DNA of 64,000 nt from Pegea sp. RAD2-039 (Eukaryota; Chordata; Thaliacea; Salpida; Salpidae): the NCBI GenBank assembly GCA_034620365.1, contig JAQGEQ010000045.1, positions 806,001 to 870,000 on the forward strand, written 5' to 3'. The stretch's first letter is position 1. Every line of letters begins with the position of its first letter. Both the position numbers and the translations under genes were made by a program. This document shows, one piece after another, positions 1 to 9,403 of this stretch. The notes beneath the pieces were generated by a model. That model had not been told where the DNA came from, searched no databases, and saw nothing but the letters and a program-made list of their open reading frames with translations.

Positions 1-3000
1 GGGGGCACCTACCCGTTGACGCTTCGCCATTCATTCGCTGTCTTCAACTTGAAATATTTGGCGAATTCTTTGATGGCGTTAGTGGCAGTGTTGAAAGGGG
101 AGGTTTGCCAGGTGCCCCGTTCACCAATCACGCCCCATCTCATGAAGAACATGAACAGATCTTTGCCTTTTTGATGGATCACCTAATAGGAGGAAGATGT
201 TAAAGATGACACTAGAGGGAGCAAGAGCAGAACCTGCATCCTGAAAAAGTTGTAGTGAACTTTATCGCTTGTTTGAACATCGACTGATGTGAGAAAGACG
301 TCACAATGACGATTCGTCTGCGGATCAACCACTATCTCCCTGCACACAAGTATGACGTCATCACGCGATCACGACACGCATCACTGAACACGCACCCGCC
401 TTCACGTAACCCTGACAACATGTCGGGACTGATGAGAGCAACTGATTGTTGTTGTTCTCCCTCGTCTTCACGAATCCGTTCGAGAATAGTGATCGCGTCA
501 TTGTCGCAATCTGGGGCGGGATTCTCCCACTGGAGGGCGGTAGTGAAGAGCTCGTTTCTGGCGCTCGGTTTTCGCTGTAACAAGATCAGGATTAGGATCG
601 GATGCAGATGATGAAGATCAACAGACTCTTTTTTCAACAGAGATATTCAAAGCTTCTTGTAACTCATTCGACATTCGACCAGAGCCGCCTTCTAACGCGT
701 AATCGAGCGCTGTCTTCCCAAACTCATCCGCCTGACTCAGAGGCATCACTCCTCCTTGCGTCATCAACAGACTGTGACGTAATGATGAAAAAGTGGCCAC
801 TAGATGGCGCAAACTCACCGCAAGATGGTGATGTTCTCCCAGTAGCCGTAAGGAAGCGGTTTAGCGGCATGATGAATGACGGTTCGTCCATTGTCGTCAA
901 GTGATGACAACAACACCGGGGTCTTGTGGGTCAGCAACTTCTTGACCACGTGTTCATCATTCTAAGGGACACATGAGGAGTAGAAGAGATTGAAGAGGAA
1001 GAAGAGGACTCACTTGTTGGACAGCTATCATCAGAGGGGTCTGCTTCCCGATTCCATCAACTTGTGTGTTGATGTCGACGTTGTGGTCGAGGAGTAGATC
1101 GATGACTTTGTGAGCTCGAAGCTGGATCGCGCGAATTAGCGGGTTAATCAACGAACAGTCAGCTTTGCCGTGGAAGTAATCGCGGACCAGTACAGCGGGT
1201 TCGTCCACGTCACCACCGTAAGCTGATGAACGCTCGTTGTGGATGACGGATAATTTACAATCGAAGTCGAGAACAGGGAACTTGCAGAAGCGGTTGATGA
1301 CGCTACTGCTTCGATCTTGCTCCAGAAACAATCTGACGAATCGAGAAGATTAGAGGAGGAGACTGGGGTTGGGGCGTGAGGGTTACTTGAAGATTTTCAC
1401 AGATTCATCGTCATTGATAATTGAATTCCACATGAGGGCGCTAATCGCGTTTCGACCGTTGAAATCGACGAGCGCGATCATGTTGTGAAAGGTTTGAGGG
1501 TCTCGCTCTACAACAAGAGATGATTAGAAGAAGAAGCGCGCGACGCCGACGAACCCGCGAAGAATTGGATAAGATGAAAGTTTTTGGTGAAAGCAGCATA
1601 ATGAAGCGGTGTGCATCCGTAATCATCTGTCGTGTATGACGTCACACCGCGATCAATCAACACGTTGGCCACCTGAGGGCGTAACACAGCGGTTAGTGGT
1701 TGCTTAGCAACGGATGGTTGACGTCATCAACCTTGATTTGAACTTCAGTATGTCTTGGTCGATTGATGCTGAGAATATGAAGAAGATTTTGTTTCAACTC
1801 ATTCTTCTCGCACAGTTTGTTCGAATCGCGTTGCTTCCTTAGCAACGACAATACTACTTGGTAGTTACGCGCTCGCATCGCAGCCTGCAACCAATCACTG
1901 ATGACGTCATCGAAGCGCGAAACGTCGACAAACTAACCTCGACGGCTGCCGCGTATTTAACACCGCAACTTTCTAATCGATCCAACATCACATACGTCAC
2001 ACCTTGCCAACCTTTCTCAACTACAACCTACAAACACGCGCGATGACGTCATCAATCGCGTGTGTGACGTCACATACGCACCTTGAACACCGTCTCACAG
2101 GTCGATTTGGGTACAGGGGTGACTGTGGAACGCAAACGCCATCTAGTGGCGCTGTTATCGCGTTCGAACGCGGCAGGGTCGAGATGAGAGATGACGTTGG
2201 TGTTGACGTTAGCGTTGTTTTGGATCAGCATCACCGCGCAACTGTGACGTCACGAAGACGCGATGAAGAGGTTTTAGGGGTGAAGAAGTGAATGAGAACC
2301 TGTTGTGTCCCGATTTGACAGCGAGACTAAGCGGAGTGTTGCCATGGAGATCTTGTTTGTTGATGTCCGCGCCACTCTTCACTAGATGGATGCAACAAAT
2401 CATCGCGCCGCGTCGCGCTGCTTCATGAAGAGGAGTCCGGCCCTTCTCATCAGCTGAATCTATTTTCGAACCCGCGATATTTGACGTCAACAACGTCGTC
2501 AGTTCGATCGGATCGTAACAAATTCCACTTTCGTCATCACTTCTACATCAATGACGTCATCAGCAAATACATCATCATGTGTGACGTCATCAGCGACTCA
2601 CTGTTGTATCTTGGAGAAGGCGTAGTGAAGCGGGATGCGACCCGAGCGATCGGTTGCTACTAGCGACGCTCCTTTGTCAATCAGCAAGTTGGGAATATCG
2701 AAGAGTGCTGACGTTGGACCGCTCGCGTTGACAGCGAGATGCAGGGGAGTGTGTCCTTGGTGATCTTCACCTTCTAGTGATGCTTGCTTCTCTAACAACG
2801 CTTTCACCAAATCCAACTCTGCAACAAATCAAGTGGTTGTCAAGCAGAAGCGCTCGGTTGCTAAGCAGCACCTTCCTCCTTCTCGACGGCGCTCATTAGC
2901 GCAGTGCGACCGTTACGAGGGTCCGGGGGCACTTCCTGGATGTCGGGAATCTTTCGAAGCAGCGCGCGGATGGCTCGAAGTAAGCTGAGAGGACCAGGAC

Positions 3001-6000
3001 TACAAAAAAGAAGAGTTAGTGACGTGGCGACGGTTGCTAGGGCGCAGCACCAACCCGTGGTTGTCAACAGCTAGGATAAGTGGGGCACAAGGGTACTTGT
3101 GAGATATTTGTTGAGTGCATAGATTGGGGCACGCCCCTGCATCGAGAAGAACTTCGGTTGCTTGGCAATTACGACTAACAATCGATTGAATAAGAGCTGT
3201 AGCTCCAAATTCATCGAACAAATCGAGTTTTGGTGAATGTTGCAACAAACACAACAACGTCTTGCATCCCTATAGCGACGATGACGTCATCACATGTCAC
3301 GTGGACGCTTGTTGCTCACCGTATCGACAGTTGCCATGGCGAGATAGTGGGCCGCAGTCTTGCCTTCGTCGCTATGGCTTCTATAGTTACGTTTCGTCTT
3401 ACCAACAGCGGTGCTGACGTTCGATTTAGCGGCGCTGACGAAAGCATCGAGAAGCGGGCACGCGAAGTTTTGCAGATTGTATTGCTAGGCAACAAAACAA
3501 AGCAATGAGAACACGCGATTGATGACGTCAGCGACTTACAAATTGCTGCTTGACTCGTTCGCGATCTTCATCTTCATCACTATACAGCGACGCTTCCTTC
3601 GAAAAAGCGATTTAGTGACGTCACAGCGGCACGATAGCGAGCGAGCAACTCACGGAGTCCGCGATACTCTTGGCGAGGAGCAGCAGCGGTGTGAAGCCGA
3701 ACTTGTTGCGACGCGTCGACAGTTTATGGACGACAGCTGCGCTCTGAAGACGAGGAAATAGTAGAGATGAGGGCGCGCGAAAGAGGGGCGCGGTGGGGTA
3801 CCGAGTTGACGAGCTGCAGCACGATGCCCGCCATCTCCTCGCTGTTCCAGTTGCGCGCGATCGTGTGTAAGATGGTGTCGCTAGTGGCGCTCGCGCTTCG
3901 CGGGCACACGCTGTTTTGAGTGACCAAAAGTTTCATTACTTTGACGTTCATCTGAGAAAATATGCGGGTCAGTGGTTGTGGGTCAGTAGTTGTGGGTCAG
4001 TGGTTGTGGGTCAGTAGTTGTGGGTCAGTGGTTGTGGGTCAGTAGTTGTGGGTCAGTGGTTGTGGGTCAGTGGTTGTAGGTCAGTGGTTGTGAGTCAAGT
4101 GGTTGCGGGTCACTGGTTGTGGGTCAGTAGTTGTGGGTCAGTAGTTGTGGGTCAGTGGTTGTGGATCAGTAGTTGTAGGTCAGTGGTTGTGAGTCAAGTG
4201 GTTGCGGGTCACTGGTTGTGGGTCAAGTGGTTGTGGGTTAGTGGTTGTGGGTCAGTGGTTGTGGGTCAGTGGTTGTGGGTCAGTGGTTGTGGGTCAGTGG
4301 TTGCGGGTCGGTGGTTGTGGGTCAGTAGTTGTGGGTCAAGTGGTTGTGGGTTAGTGGTTGTGGGTCAGTGATTGTGGGTCAGTGGTTGTGGGTCAGTAGT
4401 TGTGGGTCAGTGGTTGCGGGTCGGTGGTTGTGGGTCAGTAGTTGTGGGTCAAGTGGTTGTGGGTTAGTGGTTGTGGGTCAGTAGTTGTGGGTCAGTAGTT
4501 GTGGGTCAGTGGTTGTGGGTCAAGTGGTTGTGGGATAGTGGTTGTGGGTCAAGCAGTTGTGGGTCAAGTGGTTGCGGGTCACTGGTTGTGGATCAGTGGT
4601 TGTGGGTCACTGGTTGGTCTTACATCTTGCACAGCAAAATAGAGTGGGACACGACCACGATAATCAGTGATATTAACTCCTGCTCCTGCATCCACCAACA
4701 ACTTGGCTAGATGAAGACTGACTTCTTGCATCTGGGCGTCGACTTCATTCGAAGTCGGGTCGCGAATCGTGTTTTGTGTCAAATAATGGAGCTGAAAAGA
4801 CACAAAAAAGTGATGAGAGGAAGATGAAGACACAAAATGTCTTTTTCACCGGTGTCATTCCTTGAACATCTTGAGCATTAACATCTGGTTCATATTTGGA
4901 CAACAAATAAGTGAGCTTGTCAACCAGTTTCCATGACAACGGTTCCTCTGACAACAAACGCGCAAATAGCGTCCTACCGCGTTCATCACTATAATTCGGA
5001 TTAGCTCCATGAGATGAGAGCAAGTCGGCAACATCACGATGATCTTTCAAGATCGCAACTCCAATCGGCGGCATCTATGATGATGACGTCACACATCACG
5101 ACGCGATGACGTCACGCGCTCACTTTACGATCATTCTCAGCATGCGGTTGCGCTTTAGCTTGAAGAAGAACAGCGACGCAATGATACCAACCATACGCGG
5201 CCGCGTAGTGAATCGCCGAGTTGTTCGATGAATCAGATGAACAGGGATCCGCTCCTGCGCGTGATGACGTCATCAGTAAGTGGATGACGTCATCGGTGAG
5301 TCGTACCTCGATTAAGTAGAAAAGCGACGATGGGGTAGTGACCATTCATGGCCGCGTGGATCAGCGCTGTTCGATGTAATTTGTCGCGAAGCTCAATACC
5401 AGCTCCCAACTAGAAAAAGATGTTAGGGAGATTGGGGCGGTTTCGGGACATCAGTAACTGACTTCGACCAGTTTCTTGCAGGTTTCCACGTGACCACAAG
5501 CAGCAGCAAGCATTAAAGGCGTCGCGCGCGCTTTCGAGATACTTAATTGTTTGTTCACATCCGCTTTTGCTTGGATCAGAGACACAACTACATCCTGCGG
5601 GAATTAAAAGTGAAATTTCCGGGAAACAATTGTTGAAAGTTCCGATCTACTCACAGTATGTCCATTACTAGCAGCTAAGTGAATAGCTGAACGATTAAAG
5701 CGATCAGGGCGATCGACTGAGACTTCTTTAACGCCTAGCAACAGATCAACTGATTCATATCTTCCCGCTTCAGCTGCAACCATCAACGGAGTCATTCCAT
5801 TTGTGTCTTGCTCTTCAACTGCAACTCTGAACAACAAATTTGAAAATCGCGAATCTTCGAGACTTGGAAACTAACAAATTCTTGATGTGCATCAGACCCT
5901 CAGGATTACTACAAGCAGCTGCGTAGTGAACAGGGCGTCTACTGCGACCATCTAGGGTACTCGAACATTCGCGCGCTATCTTCACAATACGCTTCAACGT

Positions 6001-9000
6001 GGTCGGGTCAGGATTAATCGCGGCGCAGTGCACCGGTTGGTATCGATGCCCGTCGCTGGTTCGCTTCTTTAAATCTTTTAGCTGTCAATCAAACTTGAAT
6101 ACCAAAAATGAATTAGAATGGGGCGTTTGGGGCACCGTGTAAGGGGCAAGATCAGTGTCTCCTCCGATTAGTGAGTTCTCGTGAAGTTCTGTTAAGCTCT
6201 GGGCGGAAGTGTTGAAGTATGAGAGCGTTGAAGTGAGATGAGGATTCACTTCCGGTTTCGGATAAGTCGCGGCTAATTGACGCGATTGTTTTACGATGTA
6301 GTGAGCTACTTTGTTGTGACCCATATCCAGTGCTTTGTAGTAAAACTCAAACAGGAACTCCTATAAGAAAAGATGACGTCATCGCGGTCGAAACGCGATC
6401 AGCGCACCTTGAAATCGAAGTCAGATCCAGAAGGGTAGTTCTCGTAGAGTACATCCAACATACTGGGTTCAATTCCCTTCTCGCACACGAACGACGCGAT
6501 GTTACTCGCTAATTCGCGCGCGCTACTAAACTTCGGTTTGCAGTTCTTGAGGAACGCGAAGTTCCCTTCTTTCAATCCCTTGCTGATGTCAAGAGGAGTG
6601 AGTTCTTCGCCCTTGAAGCCGTTTCTATGACAACGAGACGATTGATGAAGTTCGCGAAGGAAGTAAGATCTGACTGTGTGTCTGTTGATCCACGTAAGAT
6701 CGAAGGATATCCATCGAGTGCTTCTTTCATATTAAAGTCACCGAGAGTTGACAATTGTTGCAACAAATAGACCAGCATCGACTCGCTCTTACCCAACAGC
6801 GCGTAGTGGATAGCGGTGAGCGGAACATCGATGGAACGCGTGCTGCAGAAGAGCTGTAAGAAGATCAAAAGATGAAGTAAAAGATGATTGGATGTTGGAT
6901 GAGACCTTGCAGGTATCATCTGAGAGGCTGAAGACTTTTTTAAGAGCTTCCAAGTTTTGTTGGATGGTTGCGTGGATCGCAAGCTTACTCTTCGGTAGAT
7001 GAGCAGTTTCACTGAAACAAACCAAACACTAGATGGCGCTAAAAGCTCATCGAATCAACTTACACAGGTCCGAAGCAGGGATCTTCAGTGATGACGTTGA
7101 TACTTTCATTCGGAGTAAGCTCTTCATTACTCCTTTGTGTATCAGCTTTCATTTGTTCAAATACCTCTGGATTGATCATATACTTGACAGCGCCAATCGA
7201 AGCTTCAGAACTTTTGATATGAGCGCCAACTAACTGTAGATGAAACTCGATAATTTCCTCATCTTCATCAACATCTCCACTTACCTCTGTGAGCTGGTTT
7301 TTTGGGGGACGACCTCTTTGTGTGGGTCTTCCAGAAGTGACGTTACGAGCCTTGAAAAGATCAAATTAGTTGATGAGAGACTCATTTAGGAGACTAACTG
7401 GAGGTGGAAGTGTTCTTCTGCGTCCTCTACTTGAAGGAGGTGGAACTGAGGTGAAAGCAACCATCGACTTCATCGATTTTCGTTTCTGATTCGTATTTTG
7501 AGCTTTTATTTGTTTGTTGCTCTTATGAGCTGTTGTTGGAGGAGCAGATGATGAAGATGCATCGTTAGAATCTACAAATCACAAGTGATGAAGATCACAT
7601 CACGTGACTACTCAACAATTACCAGATGTCTTCTGTAAGGTCTTCCTCTTCTTTTTTTCAACTGATAAAAGTACTTCATCTGACTCTGAAGAGCTTGAAG
7701 AGTCAATGAGAGATCCACAGAGAGACTTTTTCAACCGATGCTCAATTTTTCGCTTTTGGGTCTGAAATAGAAGTTGATAAGACACAATCTGTGGATTGGA
7801 TGTGATCGTACCTCAGGTAATTGTAATTGCATGTTATCTAACTTCTTAACAACAACATCAGATACAAGAACACTGTTGTAGTTGAGAAAGTCACCATATG
7901 ACCGCGTGTATACGTCAGATTTCTCGGTATTGTCCAGCCACTGTATCTTAAACGGTTTTACAATCGAGTAGATGTTGCTCCGTACAAGACACAAATAGAA
8001 ACCTCCTGAAAAGTTACAAATTGTTACATCGAAATCAACTTTCATCTGTCTCAACCTTCTTCGTTTCGAACTGCTAACACGTTTCCTTTACACAAGAATG
8101 GCTTCGTTTCCCCAGGGTCAGTTACTGAAGGTGAATTGCTGGTTCGTTTACTGTGACGAGAAGCTACTGGTGTTGTGGAGTTTCGTTTGATGCGAGGAGT
8201 TGGAACTACTGGAGTCAATTCAACATCCAACTTATCGAAGCTGTTAACAAAATGTCAAAATGATATTGATGAAGAAGTAGATACAGACGGTGATGCGGCA
8301 TTTCTTTTGGGGCGTTTTGACTTTTGTCTTGTTTCAACAGCAACAGGGGTTTGTGAATTGGTACGCTTCTCTGTGGTGGAAGTTCGTGTACGTTTACGTT
8401 TTTCACCGACTGATATCAACAACAAAAAAAGCTTTTACAACAAGTACTTGGTTAGTTAGGTTTTGATTTGAAAATATAAAGCTTTCAGATAAAGTTGAAG
8501 TTTGAATTTCAATTTGACTTACCAGGAAATAGTTTTTCTTTTGAAGAGCTTTCATTGTCATTTTTCAAACCATTCTGAGCAACTTCCTCAACCTCCATCA
8601 CAGTATCATCATGTTCTACAAATTTAAAATATTTAGAAGATCAAATAAGAGAAAAGAAAACCTGTTAGTTAGTTACCAAGCCCATTTTCATCCTCAGGGA
8701 CTTTATCTTCTGTAATTGAATCTTCAGCAACTGATTCTTCAGTAGCAGTATCATCAGCAACTACATCATCAGCTACTGTTCCATCAGTAGTTGCATCTTC
8801 AACTTTTGCATCATCAGCAACTGTGTCTTCAGCTTTTGCATCATCAGAAACTGTGTCTTTAGCTTTTGCATCATCAGCAACTGTGTCTTCAGCTTTTGCA
8901 TCACCAGCAACTGTGTCTTCAGCTTTTGCATCATCAGAAACTGTGTCTTTAGCTTTTGCATCATCAGTAACTGTGTCTTTAGCTTTTGTATCTACAACTG

Positions 9001-9403
9001 CTTTATCTTCAGGAACTGAATCTTCAGCAGCAGATTTTTTTAATGAGACTTTATCGGCCTGATCATTAGTATCTTCTTTATCATCTTCTTCATTAGACTG
9101 TTTTTTTACAAAAGTAATATAAAATTAATATCTTAATTAGTTTGTTAAACCAACAAAACTTACTTCATTAGTAGGCTTTTCGATTTCTTTTTTAACTGCA
9201 TAATCTTTTTCAGGGGTTGAATTACCTTGTGATGTTTTGCCTTGTTGTGTCAATTCTTCTTTTATTGGAGGCACTTTAGAACCTACATCTTTAACTTCTG
9301 TTGAATCTTCATCTTTTGATTTCTGTGACTCTGAGATTATTTCAACTGATTTGATTTGTTTATTAGAAGAATTATTCTCCTCTTTATCTGGATTATTTTC
9401 CAT
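1..9403 (-). CDS. Ankyrin/WGR PARP, tankyrase-like (TANK-1/PME-5 type), 5' part; truncated by window edge
   Basis: About 41 exons read on the minus strand from ATG at 9403. Exons with checked boundaries and compatible phases include 9164-9403, 8677-9097, 8523-8615, 7812-8005, 7623-7761, 7399-7571, 7285-7350, 7064-7233, 6906-7011, 6675-6853, 6408-6624, 6103-6360, 5876-6081, 234-339 and 13-182. Order of parts: acidic low-complexity N-terminus, a beta-rich module, an AT-hook, a long ankyrin region, then a WGR domain cut just before the window edge. Ankyrin plus WGR in one protein is known from nematode TANK-1 (PME-5) and related invertebrate poly(ADP-ribose) polymerases, where regulatory and catalytic PARP domains follow the WGR. 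That part would lie left of position 1 and is inferred. Such enzymes attach ADP-ribose to proteins, often in DNA damage responses. Classic tankyrases have SAM instead of WGR. Introns are mostly 45-100 nt; one of 672 nt (3952-4623) holds a minisatellite. The splice between the exons near 8276 and 8231 is ambiguous. Confidence 0.85.
13..339 (-). other. WGR domain, two exons (234-339 and 13-182)
   Basis: The two exons join after a residue string ending FFRMQ and continue VIHQKGKDLFMFFMRWG, then VIGERGTWQTSPF and FAKYFKLKTANEW. This matches the WGR fold: tryptophan-glycine near the middle, a Gly-x-x-Gly turn, and the terminal F..K.KT.N.W motif. The eponymous WGR reads WGV here, so the arginine is replaced by valine. 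WGR domains in PARP1, PARP2 and PARP3 contact DNA ends and relay activation to the catalytic domain. The intron between the exons is 51 nt. The exon ends at a GTAGGT donor at 12-7, so the gene continues beyond the window. Confidence 0.88.
353..6381. repeat. Dispersed TGACGTCA octamer cluster 1 (PARP-like gene)
   Basis: At least 18 exact TGACGTCA palindromes occur: at 353, 1637, 1719, 1902, 2044, 2065, 2245, 2482, 2552, 2582, 3282, 3523, 3616, 5084, 5107, 5265, 5285 and 6374. Most are extended to TGACGTCATCA or its reverse. A random octamer is expected about once per 65 kb per strand. Almost all lie in the short introns; the copies at 1637 and 2482 are in coding exons. The sequence equals the CREB/ATF consensus, but the scatter through introns makes a repeat or nuclear-motif origin as likely as enhancer use. 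Confidence 0.95.
620..7011 (-). other. Ankyrin-repeat region of the PARP-like gene (about 28 short exons)
   Basis: Successive minus-strand exons encode ankyrin repeats. Clear examples are GRTPLHEAARRGA (2310-2495), HTPLHLAVNASG and GRIPLHYAFSKIQ (2598-2820), GCTPLHYAAFTKN (about 1550-1678), SAIHLAASNGHT and NGMTPLMVAAEAG (about 5655-5828), ATPLMLAAACGHVETCKKL (about 5470-5595), TALIHAAMNGHY (about 5310-5410) and SAIHYAAAYGWYHC (about 5130-5262). At least a dozen repeats can be recognised; many others are degenerate. Several are interrupted by inserts lacking the ankyrin pattern, as in nematode TANK-1. Ankyrin arrays of this length normally bind protein partners. Exon boundaries do not coincide with repeat boundaries. 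Confidence 0.85.
3964..4613. repeat. 14-bp G/T-rich minisatellite inside a PARP-gene intron
   Basis: About 46 units of GTGGGTCAGTGGTT, with variants TAGTT, GCGGGT, GGATCA and a 15-bp form (TCAAGTGGTT), fill nearly all of the 672-nt intron 3952-4623. Higher-order duplication is visible: a block ending 'gtgggtcaagtggttgtgggtta' recurs. Long open frames on the plus strand come only from the repeat lacking stop codons; no start, splice or homology evidence supports them. In the pre-mRNA (minus strand) the array is C/A-rich. Confidence 0.95.
7285..7350 (-). other. AT-hook-like exon
   Basis: This 66-nt, phase-0 exon encodes a segment containing GRPTQRGRPPKNQ. The RGRPPK core fits the AT-hook consensus (GRP core flanked by basic residues), a minor-groove DNA-binding element. 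The preceding exon (7399-7571) is also basic and ends with SSRGRRRTLPPP. Together they suggest a DNA-binding, nuclear N-terminal half for this protein. Direct binding is inference. Confidence 0.6.
7812..8130 (-). other. Tudor/BAH-like beta module of unknown family in the PARP-like gene
   Basis: The end of one exon (FLCKGNVLAVRNEEG) joins exon 7812-8005 (GGFYLCLVRSNIYS, then FKIQWLDN, then YTRSYGDFLNYNSVLVSDVV). The pattern of a strand with 'G..V.A', a short aromatic strand, 'QWLDN' and an end with regularly spaced hydrophobics resembles small barrel readers such as Tudor or Agenet domains. I cannot assign it to a named family. It sits between the disordered N-terminus and the AT-hook. Confidence 0.4.
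8760..8995 (-). repeat. Coding 30-bp tandem repeat (decapeptide AKAEDTVADD)
   Basis: Within exon 8677-9097 a 30-bp unit (TCAGCTTTTGCATCATCAGC on the plus strand is part of it) is repeated about seven to eight times with small changes. In the coding frame it gives AKAEDTVADD-type decapeptides with variants K/E, S/A and G/D. The unit length is a multiple of three, so copy number can change without breaking the frame. The result is an acidic, probably disordered spacer. Three other reading frames also stay open here, but they carry no independent evidence. Confidence 0.9.

Noticed and set aside
3964..4613. CRISPR-like array
   Set aside because: Units are contiguous with no spacers and the context is a eukaryotic intron.
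4018..4710. Two long plus-strand frames with WVSGCGSVVVGQ-type repeats
   Set aside because: They are translations of the 14-bp intronic minisatellite; a 14-bp unit without stops stays open in every frame. No splice or domain support, and they are antisense to the PARP-like gene.
353..6381. TGACGTCA copies as a block of CREB-responsive enhancers
   Set aside because: Number, spread over introns and presence in exons do not look like a promoter-proximal enhancer; kept as a repeat-like motif pending genome-wide counts.
8773..9062. Leu/Lys-Gln and Ser/Ala repeat frames over the PARP N-terminal exon
   Set aside because: Shadow frames of the 30-bp coding repeat; the AKAEDTVADD frame is the one that joins neighbouring exons in phase.
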